Positions 26,338 through 34,540 of a DNA stretch of 64,000 bases are shown here, piece by piece. How positions within the stretch are numbered: position 1 is the stretch's first letter; every line of letters starts with the position of its first letter. The stretch lies in contig NZ_BMUE01000017.1 in the NCBI RefSeq assembly GCF_014650035.1, forward strand, positions 62,001-126,000. Reading direction: 5' to 3'. A model generated the notes under the pieces. The model was not told the DNA's origin and ran no database searches. It saw only the letters and a list, made by a program, of their open reading frames with translations. Both the position numbers and the translations under genes were made by a program. This stretch comes from Streptomyces lucensis JCM 4490 (GTDB taxonomy: Bacteria; Actinomycetota; Actinomycetes; Streptomycetales; Streptomycetaceae).

Positions 26338-27852
26338 GTGACCACCACGACCGACCTGGTGTCGTACGAGGACGCGCTGGCGTCGTACGACCCCGTCATG
26401 GGCCTCGAGGTCCATGTCGAACTCGGCACCAAGACCAAGATGTTCTGCGGGTGCTCGACCGAGCTGGGCGCCGAGCCCAACTCGCAGACCTGCCCGGTCT
26501 GCCTCGGCCTGCCCGGCGCGCTCCCGGTCGTCAACGCGACCGGCGTCGAGTCCGCGATCAAGATCGGTCTCGCGCTGAACTGCGAGATCGCCGAGTGGTG
26601 CCGCTTCGCCCGGAAGAACTACTTCTATCCGGACATGCCGAAGAACTTCCAGACCTCCCAGTACGACGAGCCGATCGCCTTCAACGGCTACCTCGACGTG
26701 CAGCTGGAGGACGGCGAGACCTTCCGCGTGGAGATCGAGCGCGCCCACATGGAGGAGGACACCGGCAAGTCGACGCACGTCGGCGGCGCCACCGGCCGAA
26801 TCCACGGCGCGTCCCACTCCCTGCTGGACTACAACCGCGCCGGCATCCCGCTCATCGAGATCGTCACCAAGCCCATCACCGGTGCCGGCGAGCGCGCCCC
26901 CGAGGTCGCCAAGGCCTACGTCCGTGAGCTGCGCGAGGTCATCCGTGCCCTCGGCGTGTCCGAGGCCCGCATGGAGATGGGCCAGATGCGCTGCGACGTG
27001 AACCTGTCGCTGATGCCCAAGGGCAGCGAGAAGTTCGGCACGCGGAGCGAGACGAAGAACGTCAACTCCCTGCGCTCCGTGGAGCGCGCGGCCCGCTTCG
27101 AGATCCAGCGGCACGCGGCCGTCCTCGACGGCGGCGGCACGATCGTGCAGGAGACCCGCCACTTCCACGAGGACACCGGGTCCACGACCTCGGGCCGCGT
27201 GAAGGAGGAGGCCGAGGACTACCGGTACTTCCCGGAGCCCGACCTCGTCCCCGTGGCGCCCTCGCGCGAGTGGGTCGAGGAGATCCGCGCCGCGCTGCCG
27301 GAGATGCCGCTGGCCCGCCGCAACCGGCTGCTCGCCGACTGGGGCATCTCGGCCACCGACATGCAGGCGATCCTCAACGCCGGTGCGCTGGACCCGATCG
27401 TCGCCACCATCGACGCCGGTGCCGACGCGGCCTCCGCCCGCAAGTGGTGGATGGGCGAGCTGGCGCGCAGCGCCAACGAGTCCGGCAAGGCCCTGGACGA
27501 GCTGGCCATCACGCCGCAGCAGGTCGCCCGGGTCACCGAGCTGGTGAACTCCGGTGACCTGAACGACAAGCTGGCCCGCCAGGTCATCGAGGGCGTCCTC
27601 GCGGGCGAGGGCACCCCCGACGAGGTCGTCGAGAAGCGCGGTCTGAAGGTCGTCTCCGACGAGGGCGCGCTGACCGCCGCCGTCGACGAGGCCATCGCCG
27701 GCAACCCGGGCGTCGCGGACAAGATCCGCGGCGGCAAGGTGGCCGCGGCCGGCGCGCTGGTCGGCGCGGTCATGAAGGCCACCCGCGGCCAGGCCGACGC
27801 GGCCCGCGTCAAGGAGCTGATCCTCGAGAAGCTGGGCGTGAGCGAGGGCTGA
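26338..27852 (+). CDS. gatB: Asp-tRNA(Asn)/Glu-tRNA(Gln) amidotransferase subunit B
   Basis: A 504-residue kinase/amidotransferase subunit that activates the misacylated tRNA and transfers ammonia. It begins near YDPVMGLEVHVELGTKTKMFCGC, with two zinc cysteines paired with TCPVCLGLPG. DYNRAGIPLIEIVT and MRCDVNLS are GatB signatures. The C-terminal helical and YqeY-like domains (about 300-504) bind tRNA. GTG start. A strong hairpin follows its stop. Confidence 0.97.
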   Translation: MTTTTDLVSYEDALASYDPVMGLEVHVELGTKTKMFCGCSTELGAEPNSQTCPVCLGLPGALPVVNATGVESAIKIGLALNCEIAEWCRFARKNYFYPDMPKNFQTSQYDEPIAFNGYLDVQLEDGETFRVEIERAHMEEDTGKSTHVGGATGRIHGASHSLLDYNRAGIPLIEIVTKPITGAGERAPEVAKAYVRELREVIRALGVSEARMEMGQMRCDVNLSLMPKGSEKFGTRSETKNVNSLRSVERAARFEIQRHAAVLDGGGTIVQETRHFHEDTGSTTSGRVKEEAEDYRYFPEPDLVPVAPSREWVEEIRAALPEMPLARRNRLLADWGISATDMQAILNAGALDPIVATIDAGADAASARKWWMGELARSANESGKALDELAITPQQVARVTELVNSGDLNDKLARQVIEGVLAGEGTPDEVVEKRGLKVVSDEGALTAAVDEAIAGNPGVADKIRGGKVAAAGALVGAVMKATRGQADAARVKELILEKLGVSEG

Positions 27853-27868
27853 TCCCGCGCTCACCGTC

Positions 27869-27899
27869 ACGGCCCCGGAGGCATGTCCTCCGGGGCCGT
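27869..27899. terminator. Bidirectional terminator after gatB
   Basis: ACGGCCCCGGAGG (27869-27881) pairs perfectly with CCTCCGGGGCCGT (27887-27899), loop CATGT. It lies between the convergent gatB and methyltransferase genes. Confidence 0.8.
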
Positions 27900-27934
27900 A
27901 CCGCTGCCCGGGGCGACCCGTGCGGGCCATACCG

Positions 27935-28738
27935 CTACATGCGGCGCCCCACGACCCTGGCGAAGCCGAGCAGCCGCTCCCGGTCGGCGCGGAGGAGTTC
28001 CACGGACTGCCGGGCCAGGCCCGCCATGAACTCGCTCGGGCTGTGCTCGGCGCACACCTCGCTCCACAGCAGCCAGTCGCGCCAGCCGTCGTGCAGCCAG
28101 TCGGCCGTCTCGACCGTCACGGCCCCGGTGCGCGTCCAGTTCCGCCGCCACCAGGCGGGGGAGTGGAAGCACCAGAAGTCCGGTTCCCAGTGCGGCCCGA
28201 GGTGCTCCGGCGGCTCCGTGCCGTCGATCTCCTCCCGCACGGACGGCACCACCACCCCGATCCGGCCGCCCGGCCTGAGCAGCCGGGTCAGCGAGGGCAG
28301 GTACAGGTCGTCGGTGCCGAAGTACTGGTAGGCGTCGATCGACACGATCGCGTCGAACGTGCCCTCGGCGAAGGGCAGGTCGTGCGCCTCGGCGGACACC
28401 GGCAGCACGCGGTCGGCGACGCCCGCCTCGGCGATCCGCACGGCGTTGTCACCGGGCTTGATCCACAGGTCGGCCGCGGTGACCTGGACGCCGTACTCGC
28501 GGGCCAGGAAGACGGACGTCATGGCGCGCCCGCAGCCCAGGTCGAGCACCCGGGCGCCGGGCGGCAGCCGGTCCAGCCCGAGTGCGGGCGCCAGCCACTC
28601 CAGCAGCCACAGGGCGTGCGGGCCCATCTGGTTCTCGATGGTCCAGCGGGCGTCGTAGCGGTTGCTGCGGGGGTACCGCGGGTGGACGAGGCGGTCAGCC
28701 GGCGAGGGGTCCGGGGTCCTCGGTGTGATGTCGGACAT
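27935..28738 (-). CDS. SAM-dependent methyltransferase (class I)
   Basis: A 267-residue Rossmann methyltransferase. Motif I is VLDLGCGRAM, followed by acidic VTAADLW, motif II-like TFDAIVSIDAYQYFGTDD, and LLRPGGRIGVVVPS (motif III). The tryptophan-rich region HWEPDFWCFHSPAWWRRNW may form the substrate pocket. Small-molecule methylation is likely; the acceptor is unknown. It is divergent from a repeat-bearing membrane protein and ends at the gatB terminator. Confidence 0.87.
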   Translation of the reverse strand: MSDITPRTPDPSPADRLVHPRYPRSNRYDARWTIENQMGPHALWLLEWLAPALGLDRLPPGARVLDLGCGRAMTSVFLAREYGVQVTAADLWIKPGDNAVRIAEAGVADRVLPVSAEAHDLPFAEGTFDAIVSIDAYQYFGTDDLYLPSLTRLLRPGGRIGVVVPSVREEIDGTEPPEHLGPHWEPDFWCFHSPAWWRRNWTRTGAVTVETADWLHDGWRDWLLWSEVCAEHSPSEFMAGLARQSVELLRADRERLLGFARVVGRRM

Positions 28739-28921
28739 CGGTGAACGGGCTCCTTGGTTCCTTCGTACGGAAGAGGCATGTGCGGGAGCTCGGTCGGACC
28801 GTCAAAAAAAGCACCTTCTTCGGTCGGCGGCGGTGTGCCGGTAGCGGACGGCGGGAGAGTAGCGGTCGCCGGGGCGGCCCGCATCCGGATTCCCCGGCGG
28901 CGGGTACTACGCTCGACCGCC

Positions 28922-29317
28922 ATGAGCGGACGCACCGATTCCGGCATCCGGCCGGAGATGGCCGAGGTGGACACGGAGACGGCCGGATTGGATACGGAGA
29001 CGGCCGGATTGGATACGGAGACGGCCGGATTGGACGCGGAGACGGCCGGAGTGGACACGGAGGAGCAGGAGGGGGATGCCCGGCGGGCCCGCTGGACCGC
29101 CGCCGGCACCGGGGGGCTGCTGACCCTCGCCGGGCTGGCCGCCGCGCTGCTCCGGCTCACCGGGTCCGCCCCGGCCCTCGTGCCCGCCGCCTACGCGCTC
29201 GGTGCCGCCGTGTGCTCCCTCGCCGCGGTCCTCGGCCTCAGGGGCCGGACCCGCAGGGCACTGTGGCTGCTGATCGCCGGGACGATGGTGATGGCGCTGG
29301 GCGACCAGTTCGACTGA
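28922..29317 (+). CDS. Membrane protein with heptapeptide repeats in its cytosolic tail
   Basis: A 131-residue protein, not recognised. The N-terminal tail holds four tandem copies of DTETAGL-like heptads (residues 17-44), encoded by 21-base units. Three hydrophobic helices follow (about 58-79, 85-106, 110-128). ATG 28922 is preceded by CCGC with no strong ribosome site. The acidic, threonine-rich repeats may be phosphorylated or serve as a spacer. It is alone on its strand before the GNAT gene. Confidence 0.7.
   Translation: MSGRTDSGIRPEMAEVDTETAGLDTETAGLDTETAGLDAETAGVDTEEQEGDARRARWTAAGTGGLLTLAGLAAALLRLTGSAPALVPAAYALGAAVCSLAAVLGLRGRTRRALWLLIAGTMVMALGDQFD
28970..29062 (+). repeat. 21-bp coding minisatellite
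   Basis: Units at 28970-28990, 28991-29011, 29012-29032 and 29033-29053, plus a partial copy to 29062. The second and third are identical; the others differ at one or a few bases. Unit consensus GATACGGAGACGGCCGGATTG. Confidence 0.9.
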
Positions 29318-29388
29318 ACCGTCCCGCGCCGCGCGTGAGATGCTCGGCCCGGTCCCGGCCGGACGACTGCGGAAGGAACAGCGACGCG

Positions 29389-29964
29389 ATGTACGCGACA
29401 CCCCTGGGAGACAGCGGCGCCGAACTGCGCCCCCTGGAGGTATGGCACGCCGAGGAGCTCCTCGCCCACATCGACCGGGGACGGGAGTTCATCGGGCGGC
29501 ACATCGGACTGCCGGACGCGGTGCCCGACCTGGACGGAGCCCGCGCCTGGCTGACGTCCTACGCCGGCAAGCGCGCCGCCGACGCCGGCAGTCTGCACGG
29601 GATCTGGCTGGACGGGCGGCTCGTGGGCGGGGTGCTGTTCCGCGTCTGGGACAGCCCGAGCGGCGTCTGCGAGGCCGGCTGCTGGCTGGAACCGGCGGCG
29701 GCCGGGCGCGGGCTGGTCACGCTCGGCATGCGGGTGCTGCTCGACTGGGCCTTCGACGAGCGCGGCATGCACCGGGTGGAGTGGCACGCGTCCTCGGCCA
29801 ACGAGCCGAGCATCGGCGTGGCCCGGCGGCTCGGCATGACCCGCGAGGGCGTGCTCCGCGAGAACTACCCGCACCGGGGCGTGCGCACCAGCACCGAGGT
29901 CTGGGCGGTGCTCGCCCCCGAGTGGCGTGAGGCACGCGCGCGTACCGCGCGCGGCGAACGTTAA
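29389..29964 (+). CDS. GNAT acetyltransferase, RimJ/RimL type
   Basis: A 191-residue N-acetyltransferase. It has the RimJ/RimL pattern: LRPLEVWHAEELLAHI at the N-terminus, then CEAGCWLEPAAAGRGLVTLGMRVLLDWAFDERGMHRVEWHASSANEPSIGVARRLGM. The acetyl-CoA loop is AAGRGL. The substrate is either a protein N-terminus or a small amine. ATG 29389 follows GGAAGGAACAGCGACGCG, a long spacing. It ends with TAA, unusual in this region. Confidence 0.85.
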   Translation: MYATPLGDSGAELRPLEVWHAEELLAHIDRGREFIGRHIGLPDAVPDLDGARAWLTSYAGKRAADAGSLHGIWLDGRLVGGVLFRVWDSPSGVCEAGCWLEPAAAGRGLVTLGMRVLLDWAFDERGMHRVEWHASSANEPSIGVARRLGMTREGVLRENYPHRGVRTSTEVWAVLAPEWREARARTARGER

Positions 29965-29990
29965 GGGACCTCTCAGAGAGGCTCCGTACG

Positions 29991-30635
29991 GTGCCGCGCA
30001 TGGCAACGAAGACTGAGGAAGGCGCCGAGGCCGTCACCGAGGCGCGTACCGACGGGACGACGGCGGAGGCCGGCACCGCCGAGCAGCGGGAGGAGCGGGC
30101 CGCCGAGCGGCGGACGGCCGGGGAGGGGGCCGCCGAAGCCGAGGAGGCCGAGGAGGCCGCGGAGGCCGCGGAGGCCGCGGAGGCCGCGGAGGCCGTGAAG
30201 GCCGTGAAGGCCGGGACCCGGGACGGCGACGACACGGCCCCCTCCGGCGTCGGCCAGGGCGCCGGTGCCGTCGTCTCCGCCGCGCTCGGCCTGGTCTCGC
30301 TCAGCGGCGGCTGGATCGGCACCCTCGCGGGCGCCCGCGAGCAGCTCGTCGGCCAGCTGCGGACGTCCACGTCCGCGAGCGTCGCCACACAGCTGAAGGA
30401 GGTCTACGGCGACTCCTGGCACACCACCGCGCTGTGGGCCGGGCTGTTCGCGCTGGCCGCCCTGGTCACCGGCGTGGTCGTGCTCGCGCGGTCCGCGTTC
30501 ACGGCCCCCGGCCGCCCGAAGGCCGCCTGGAGCAGGTCGGTCGCCTGGGCGGGCGTCTCACTCGGCGTCATCGGCCTGCTCCTGGCCGTCCTCAAGTACT
30601 CCGACGCACTGCTCGGCCTGCCGTCGGCCGGCTGA
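29991..30635 (+). CDS. Membrane protein with Ala/Glu repeat tail
   Basis: A 214-residue protein, not recognised. The N-terminal 80 residues are acidic and repetitive (EEAEEAAEAAEAAEAAEA), encoded by a 9-base tandem repeat GAGGCCGCG at about 30144-30197, and may form a charged helix. Three hydrophobic segments follow (about 85-110, 143-162, 179-203). GTG 29991 has GAGAGG at good spacing; ATG 30000 is an alternative. A long hairpin follows its stop. Confidence 0.7.
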   Translation: MPRMATKTEEGAEAVTEARTDGTTAEAGTAEQREERAAERRTAGEGAAEAEEAEEAAEAAEAAEAAEAVKAVKAGTRDGDDTAPSGVGQGAGAVVSAALGLVSLSGGWIGTLAGAREQLVGQLRTSTSASVATQLKEVYGDSWHTTALWAGLFALAALVTGVVVLARSAFTAPGRPKAAWSRSVAWAGVSLGVIGLLLAVLKYSDALLGLPSAG

Positions 30636-30650
30636 GAATCCGCAGGTCCC

Positions 30651-30699
30651 GGGGGCCTTAGGGAGTCCGTGAGTACCTTACGGGCCCCCTGAGGCCCCC
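30651..30699 (+). terminator. Terminator-like hairpin
   Basis: GGGGGCCTTAGGG (30651-30663) pairs with CCCTGAGGCCCCC (30687-30699), one mismatch, 16 bases after the membrane protein stop. Confidence 0.6.
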
Positions 30700-30831
30700 T
30701 TACGCGCGCCGGCGGGCCGCCGGCGGCCCCAAGATGCGGAACTCTCCCGATGTGGCGCACCCCCCTCGGAGACGAAGGTTGAGGCATCGCAGAAAGCGAA
30801 GCACCACACCGCCTCTCCCGAAGGACACACC

Positions 30832-31023
30832 GTGATCGAGATGGAGTACCACCGGATGCGCGCGGCCCAGATGATCCGCGAGGCCGAGGAGCACCGCCTG
30901 GCACGCGAGGCCGCACGCAGCCGCCGCGCCGCCCGCCGGGCGGAGTCCGCCCACGACGGGAGCCCGGCCGCCGAGCCCCATACCGGCCGGCCCCGCCGGC
31001 ACCGGCCGCCGCGCACCGCATGA
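30832..31023 (+). CDS. 63-residue basic helical protein
   Basis: A small Arg/Ala/Glu-rich protein: MRAAQMIREAEEHRLAREAARSRRAARRAE is one long amphipathic basic helix, and the C-terminus (from about 45) is Pro/Arg rich. GTG 30832 follows GAAGGACACACC. It has no recognised domain. Its stop lies 48 bases before the 16-bp hairpin upstream of the LAL regulator. Coding confidence comes from the ribosome site and G/C codon pattern. Confidence 0.6.
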   Translation: MIEMEYHRMRAAQMIREAEEHRLAREAARSRRAARRAESAHDGSPAAEPHTGRPRRHRPPRTA

Positions 31024-31071
31024 CCGCGGACGAGGGCGGGGGCCGCACGGGGGTCGGCCCCCAACAGTCCG

Positions 31072-31108
31072 AGGGTCGTACGACTTCCCAGCGAAGTCGT
31101 ACGACCCT
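31072..31108. promoter_or_regulatory. 16-bp perfect hairpin with repeated GTACGACC motif
   Basis: AGGGTCGTACGACTTC (31072-31087) and GAAGTCGTACGACCCT (31093-31108) are perfect inverted repeats with a five-base loop. CGTACGACC recurs at about 31119, and GGTACGACCATC at about 31140. It lies 92 bases before the LAL regulator start. It could be a terminator for the small upstream gene or a multi-site operator. Confidence 0.55.
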
Positions 31109-31199
31109 TCCGTCTGCTCGTACGACCATCCTGATCACCGGTACGACCATCGCACCGAAGCTGTGGAAAACCGCTGCCCCGCCGTCCGGGGCTCGTGCG

Positions 31200-34100
31200 A
31201 TGCTCGGGACCGTGGAGACCAGGTCAGTCAGTCCCGTGTTCGTCGGCCGCACCGACGAGTTGGGCACCTTGAACGACGCGCTCGCCCGTGCCGCCGCGGG
31301 AGAGCCGCAGGCGCTGCTGCTCGGCGGTGAGGCAGGGGTCGGCAAGACCCGCCTCGTCGAGGAGTTCACCATGGCCGCGGGCCGCCGGGAGGCGGTCGTC
31401 GCGCTCGGCGGCTGCGTGGAGATCGGCGCCGACGGGCTGCCCTTCGCCCCCTTCTCCAGCGCCCTGCGCGCCCTGCGCGACGCCCTGCCCGAGGAGTTCG
31501 CCGCCGCCGGCGCCGGCCAGGAGGAGGAACTGGCCCGGCTGCTGCCCGAACTCGGCGAGGCCACCTCCAGCCGGCACGACGAGCAGGGCATGGCCCGCCT
31601 GTTCGAACTCACCGCCCGGCTGCTGGAGCGGGTGGCCGCCGACCACCCGGTCGTGCTCGTCCTGGAGGACCTGCACTGGGCCGACGCCTCCACCCGCCAC
31701 CTCCTCGCCTACCTCTTCCGCACCCTGCGCACCGGCCGCCTCGTCGTCCTGGCCACCTACCGCTCCGACGACATCCACCGCCGCCACCCGCTGCGCCCCC
31801 TGCTCGCCGAACTCGACCGGCTGCGCACCGTCCGCCGCATCGAGCTCGCGCGCTTCACCCGCGACGAGGTCGCCCGCCAGATCGCCGGGATCCTCGCCGC
31901 CGAGCCCGACCCCGCCCGGGTCGACGAGATCTTCGAACGCTCCGACGGCAACGCCTTCTTCGTCGAGGAACTCGCCGTCTCGGGCTGCGAGGGCTGCTGC
32001 GACGGCCTCACCGACTCCCTGCGCGACCTGCTCCTGGTCCGGGTCGAGAAGCTGCCCGAGACCGCCCAGCGGGTCGCCCGGGTCGTCGCCGAGGGCGGCT
32101 CCACCGTGGAGTACCGGCTGATCGCCGCCGTCGCCCAGCTCACCGAGGACGACCTCATCGAGGCCCTGCGCGCCGCCGTCGGCGCCAATATCCTCACCGT
32201 CACGCCGGCCGGCGACGGCTACCGCTTCCGGCACTCCCTGGTCCGCGAGGCGGTGGCCGACGACCTGCTGCCCGGCGAGCGCTCCCGCCTCAACCGCCGT
32301 TACGCCGAGGCCCTGGAGGCCGACCCCGCGCTCGTCGCGGCCGACGCCCGCGTGATGCGCCTGGCCAGCTACTGGTACCACGCCCACGACGCGGCCAAGG
32401 CCCTGCCCGCCGTCCTGGACGCCTCCGTCGCGGCCCGCCGCCGGCACGCCTACACCGAACAGCTCCGGCTCCTGGAACGGGCGATGGAGCTGTGGGACAG
32501 CGTCCCGCAGGAAGTGCGCTGCGCCCTGCGCCCGGTCGACTACACCGAGGTCTACCCCCCGTGCGGCTGCGACCCGGCCACCACCCCGCTGAACTACCTC
32601 GACCTGATGGCCGAGGCGGCCGTCGCCGGCCGCTTCGGCGGCGAACGCGAACGCGCCCTGAAGATAACCAAGCGGGCGCTGCGCCTCCTGGAGGACGAGC
32701 CGGACGCCCTGCGCGCCGCCTGGTTCTGGGTCCAGCGCTCGCGCCTGGTCCAGGCCCAGGGACGCGGCGACGGCTGGCAGGAACTCGCCACCGCCCAGGA
32801 CCTCGTGCGCGGTCTGCCGCCCTCCGAGGTGCACGCCGAGGTGCTGGCCCTCGTCGCGGGCTGGTCCATGCTGCACCGCCCGGGGCCCGAGGCCTTCGCC
32901 GCCGCGGAGCGGGCCGTGGAGTACGCGCGCATGGTGGGCGCCCGGGACACCGAACTGCACGCCCGCCTCACCCTGAGCGGACTCAAGGTGGACGCCGGCG
33001 ACCCCGAGACCGGCCTCGCCGAGATGCGGGAGGTGCTGCAGGACGCCCTGGCGGAGGGCGTGCACCACGTCGCGGGCCGCGCCTACGTGAACCTGCCGTC
33101 CGAGCTGCAGTCCGTCGGCCGCGACCGGGAGGCCGCCCCCCTCATGCGCGAGGGCATCGCCTACGCCCGCAAGCACGGCCTGCTGGACTCCGAGGCCTGG
33201 ACCTGGGGCAACCTCTCCGACGCGCTCTACTCGCTCGGCCAGTGGCCGCAGGCCGCGGAGGCCGCCGCGCACGCGACCCGGGTCGGCCACAGCGCCAAGC
33301 CCCGCGGCGCCGGCGCCCTGAAGCTGGCCCACCTCGCCCTGGGCCGCGGCGACCTGGCCGAGGCCGACCGGCAACTCGCCGCGGCCCGCGCCCACTACGG
33401 CACGCACGACCCCATGCCCCAGGCGTCCCTGCCGCTGGCCCGGCTCGCCCTCGGGGTCGCCGCCGCGCAGGGCCGCATCGCCGACGCCCGCGCCGAACTG
33501 CTCCACGCCCTGGAGGCCGGTTTCCCGCCCGGCACCCAGCGCTACGGCTGGCCGCTGCTGCTCGCCGCCGCCACCGCCGAGGCCGACGCCCGCTCCCTGC
33601 CCGCCGCCCAGGCCGACCGCGCCGACATCCTCGACCGCCTCGAGAAGGCCGTGCGGAAACTCACCACCGGCGCCCCGCTCTGGCAGGCCTACGCCCAGTG
33701 GACCCGCGCCGAACTGCTCCGGGCGCACAGCCGGGACACCCCGGACGCCTGGTCCCCCGTGGTCACCGCCTTCGAGTGCCTGGACCGCCCCTACGACCTC
33801 GCCCGGGTCCGCCACCGCCTCGCCGCGGCGTTGCTGAGCCAGGGCGGCGACGACGAACGCGACCGCGCGCTGGAGGTGCTCCGGCTGGCCGCCGCGGTCG
33901 CCGACCACCTCGGCGCACGCCCGCTCGCCGACACCGTCGCCCGGCTCGCCCAGCGCGCACGTCTCACTCTGGCCCGCACCCCCCGGCAGGCCCTCGCCCC
34001 CGCGGACCCGGCCGCCGCCCTGGGCCTCACCAGCCGGGAACGGGACGTGCTGCGCCTGGTCGCGGCCGGCCGCACCAACCGCCAGATAGCCGAGACGCTG

Positions 34101-34259
34101 TTCATCTCCCCGAAGACCGCGAGCGTCCACGTCTCCAACATCCTCGCCAAGCTCGGTGTCTCGGGCCGGGGCGAGGCCGCGGCGCTGGCCCACCGGCTGG
34201 AGCTGTTCACCGAGGAGACGCTCTCGGAGGAGACGCTCACTGCCGGAAAGACGCCCTGA
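31200..34259 (+). CDS. Large LuxR-family (LAL) transcriptional regulator with AAA ATPase domain
   Basis: A 1019-residue regulator. Walker A GGEAGVGKT is at 42-50, and Walker B VVLVLEDLHWAD follows about 110 residues later. A long helical TPR-like middle (about 380-900) precedes a C-terminal LuxR helix-turn-helix: LTSRERDVLRLVAAGRTNRQIAETLFISPKTASVHVSNILAKLGV. LAL regulators are ATP-dependent activators that often control pathway or catabolic clusters. I take ATG 31200 (MLGTVETRSVSPVFVGR), near the usual FVGR opening; the frame is open 60 codons further up through the hairpin region, which looks regulatory. No adjacent operon is an obvious target. Confidence 0.88.
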   Translation: MLGTVETRSVSPVFVGRTDELGTLNDALARAAAGEPQALLLGGEAGVGKTRLVEEFTMAAGRREAVVALGGCVEIGADGLPFAPFSSALRALRDALPEEFAAAGAGQEEELARLLPELGEATSSRHDEQGMARLFELTARLLERVAADHPVVLVLEDLHWADASTRHLLAYLFRTLRTGRLVVLATYRSDDIHRRHPLRPLLAELDRLRTVRRIELARFTRDEVARQIAGILAAEPDPARVDEIFERSDGNAFFVEELAVSGCEGCCDGLTDSLRDLLLVRVEKLPETAQRVARVVAEGGSTVEYRLIAAVAQLTEDDLIEALRAAVGANILTVTPAGDGYRFRHSLVREAVADDLLPGERSRLNRRYAEALEADPALVAADARVMRLASYWYHAHDAAKALPAVLDASVAARRRHAYTEQLRLLERAMELWDSVPQEVRCALRPVDYTEVYPPCGCDPATTPLNYLDLMAEAAVAGRFGGERERALKITKRALRLLEDEPDALRAAWFWVQRSRLVQAQGRGDGWQELATAQDLVRGLPPSEVHAEVLALVAGWSMLHRPGPEAFAAAERAVEYARMVGARDTELHARLTLSGLKVDAGDPETGLAEMREVLQDALAEGVHHVAGRAYVNLPSELQSVGRDREAAPLMREGIAYARKHGLLDSEAWTWGNLSDALYSLGQWPQAAEAAAHATRVGHSAKPRGAGALKLAHLALGRGDLAEADRQLAAARAHYGTHDPMPQASLPLARLALGVAAAQGRIADARAELLHALEAGFPPGTQRYGWPLLLAAATAEADARSLPAAQADRADILDRLEKAVRKLTTGAPLWQAYAQWTRAELLRAHSRDTPDAWSPVVTAFECLDRPYDLARVRHRLAAALLSQGGDDERDRALEVLRLAAAVADHLGARPLADTVARLAQRARLTLARTPRQALAPADPAAALGLTSRERDVLRLVAAGRTNRQIAETLFISPKTASVHVSNILAKLGVSGRGEAAALAHRLELFTEETLSEETLTAGKTP

Positions 34260-34296
34260 GACCTACGCTGGAGAAAACCGGCAAAGGGGAGCAGCC

Positions 34297-34515
34297 GTGT
34301 TCAACGCCTTCGAGGAACTGTTCGCACCCGGTCGCAAACACACCCGGGACGAACAGAACCGGTTGGAGCTGACCCGCGAGGACGTCGGTGACGGCGACCC
34401 CGGCCACGGCCCCATCGACCTGTCCTCCGGGAAGGCCGTCATACGGCTGCCGGAGCGACCGCCCGCCGGGGCGGGGCCCGAACAGGGCGGGACGGTGGGC
34501 CCGGAAGAGGCGTGA
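34297..34515 (+). CDS. DUF6191-type small protein
   Basis: A 72-residue hydrophilic protein opening VFNAFEELFAPGRKHTRDEQNRLELTRED and continuing GPIDLSSGKAVIRLPE, the pattern I associate with DUF6191 in streptomycetes. GTG 34297 follows AAAGGGGAGCAGCC. It lies 37 bases after the LAL gene on the same strand and converges on the sugar dehydrogenase. The function is unknown. Confidence 0.72.
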   Translation: MFNAFEELFAPGRKHTRDEQNRLELTREDVGDGDPGHGPIDLSSGKAVIRLPERPPAGAGPEQGGTVGPEEA

Positions 34516-34540
34516 GCGGGGCGGCGGGCGGGGGCCCGGC

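Noticed and set aside
31020..31199. N-terminal extension of the LuxR regulator
   Set aside because: The extra 60 codons run through the perfect hairpin and GTACGACC repeats and give a low-complexity peptide; ATG 31200 fits the family start better.
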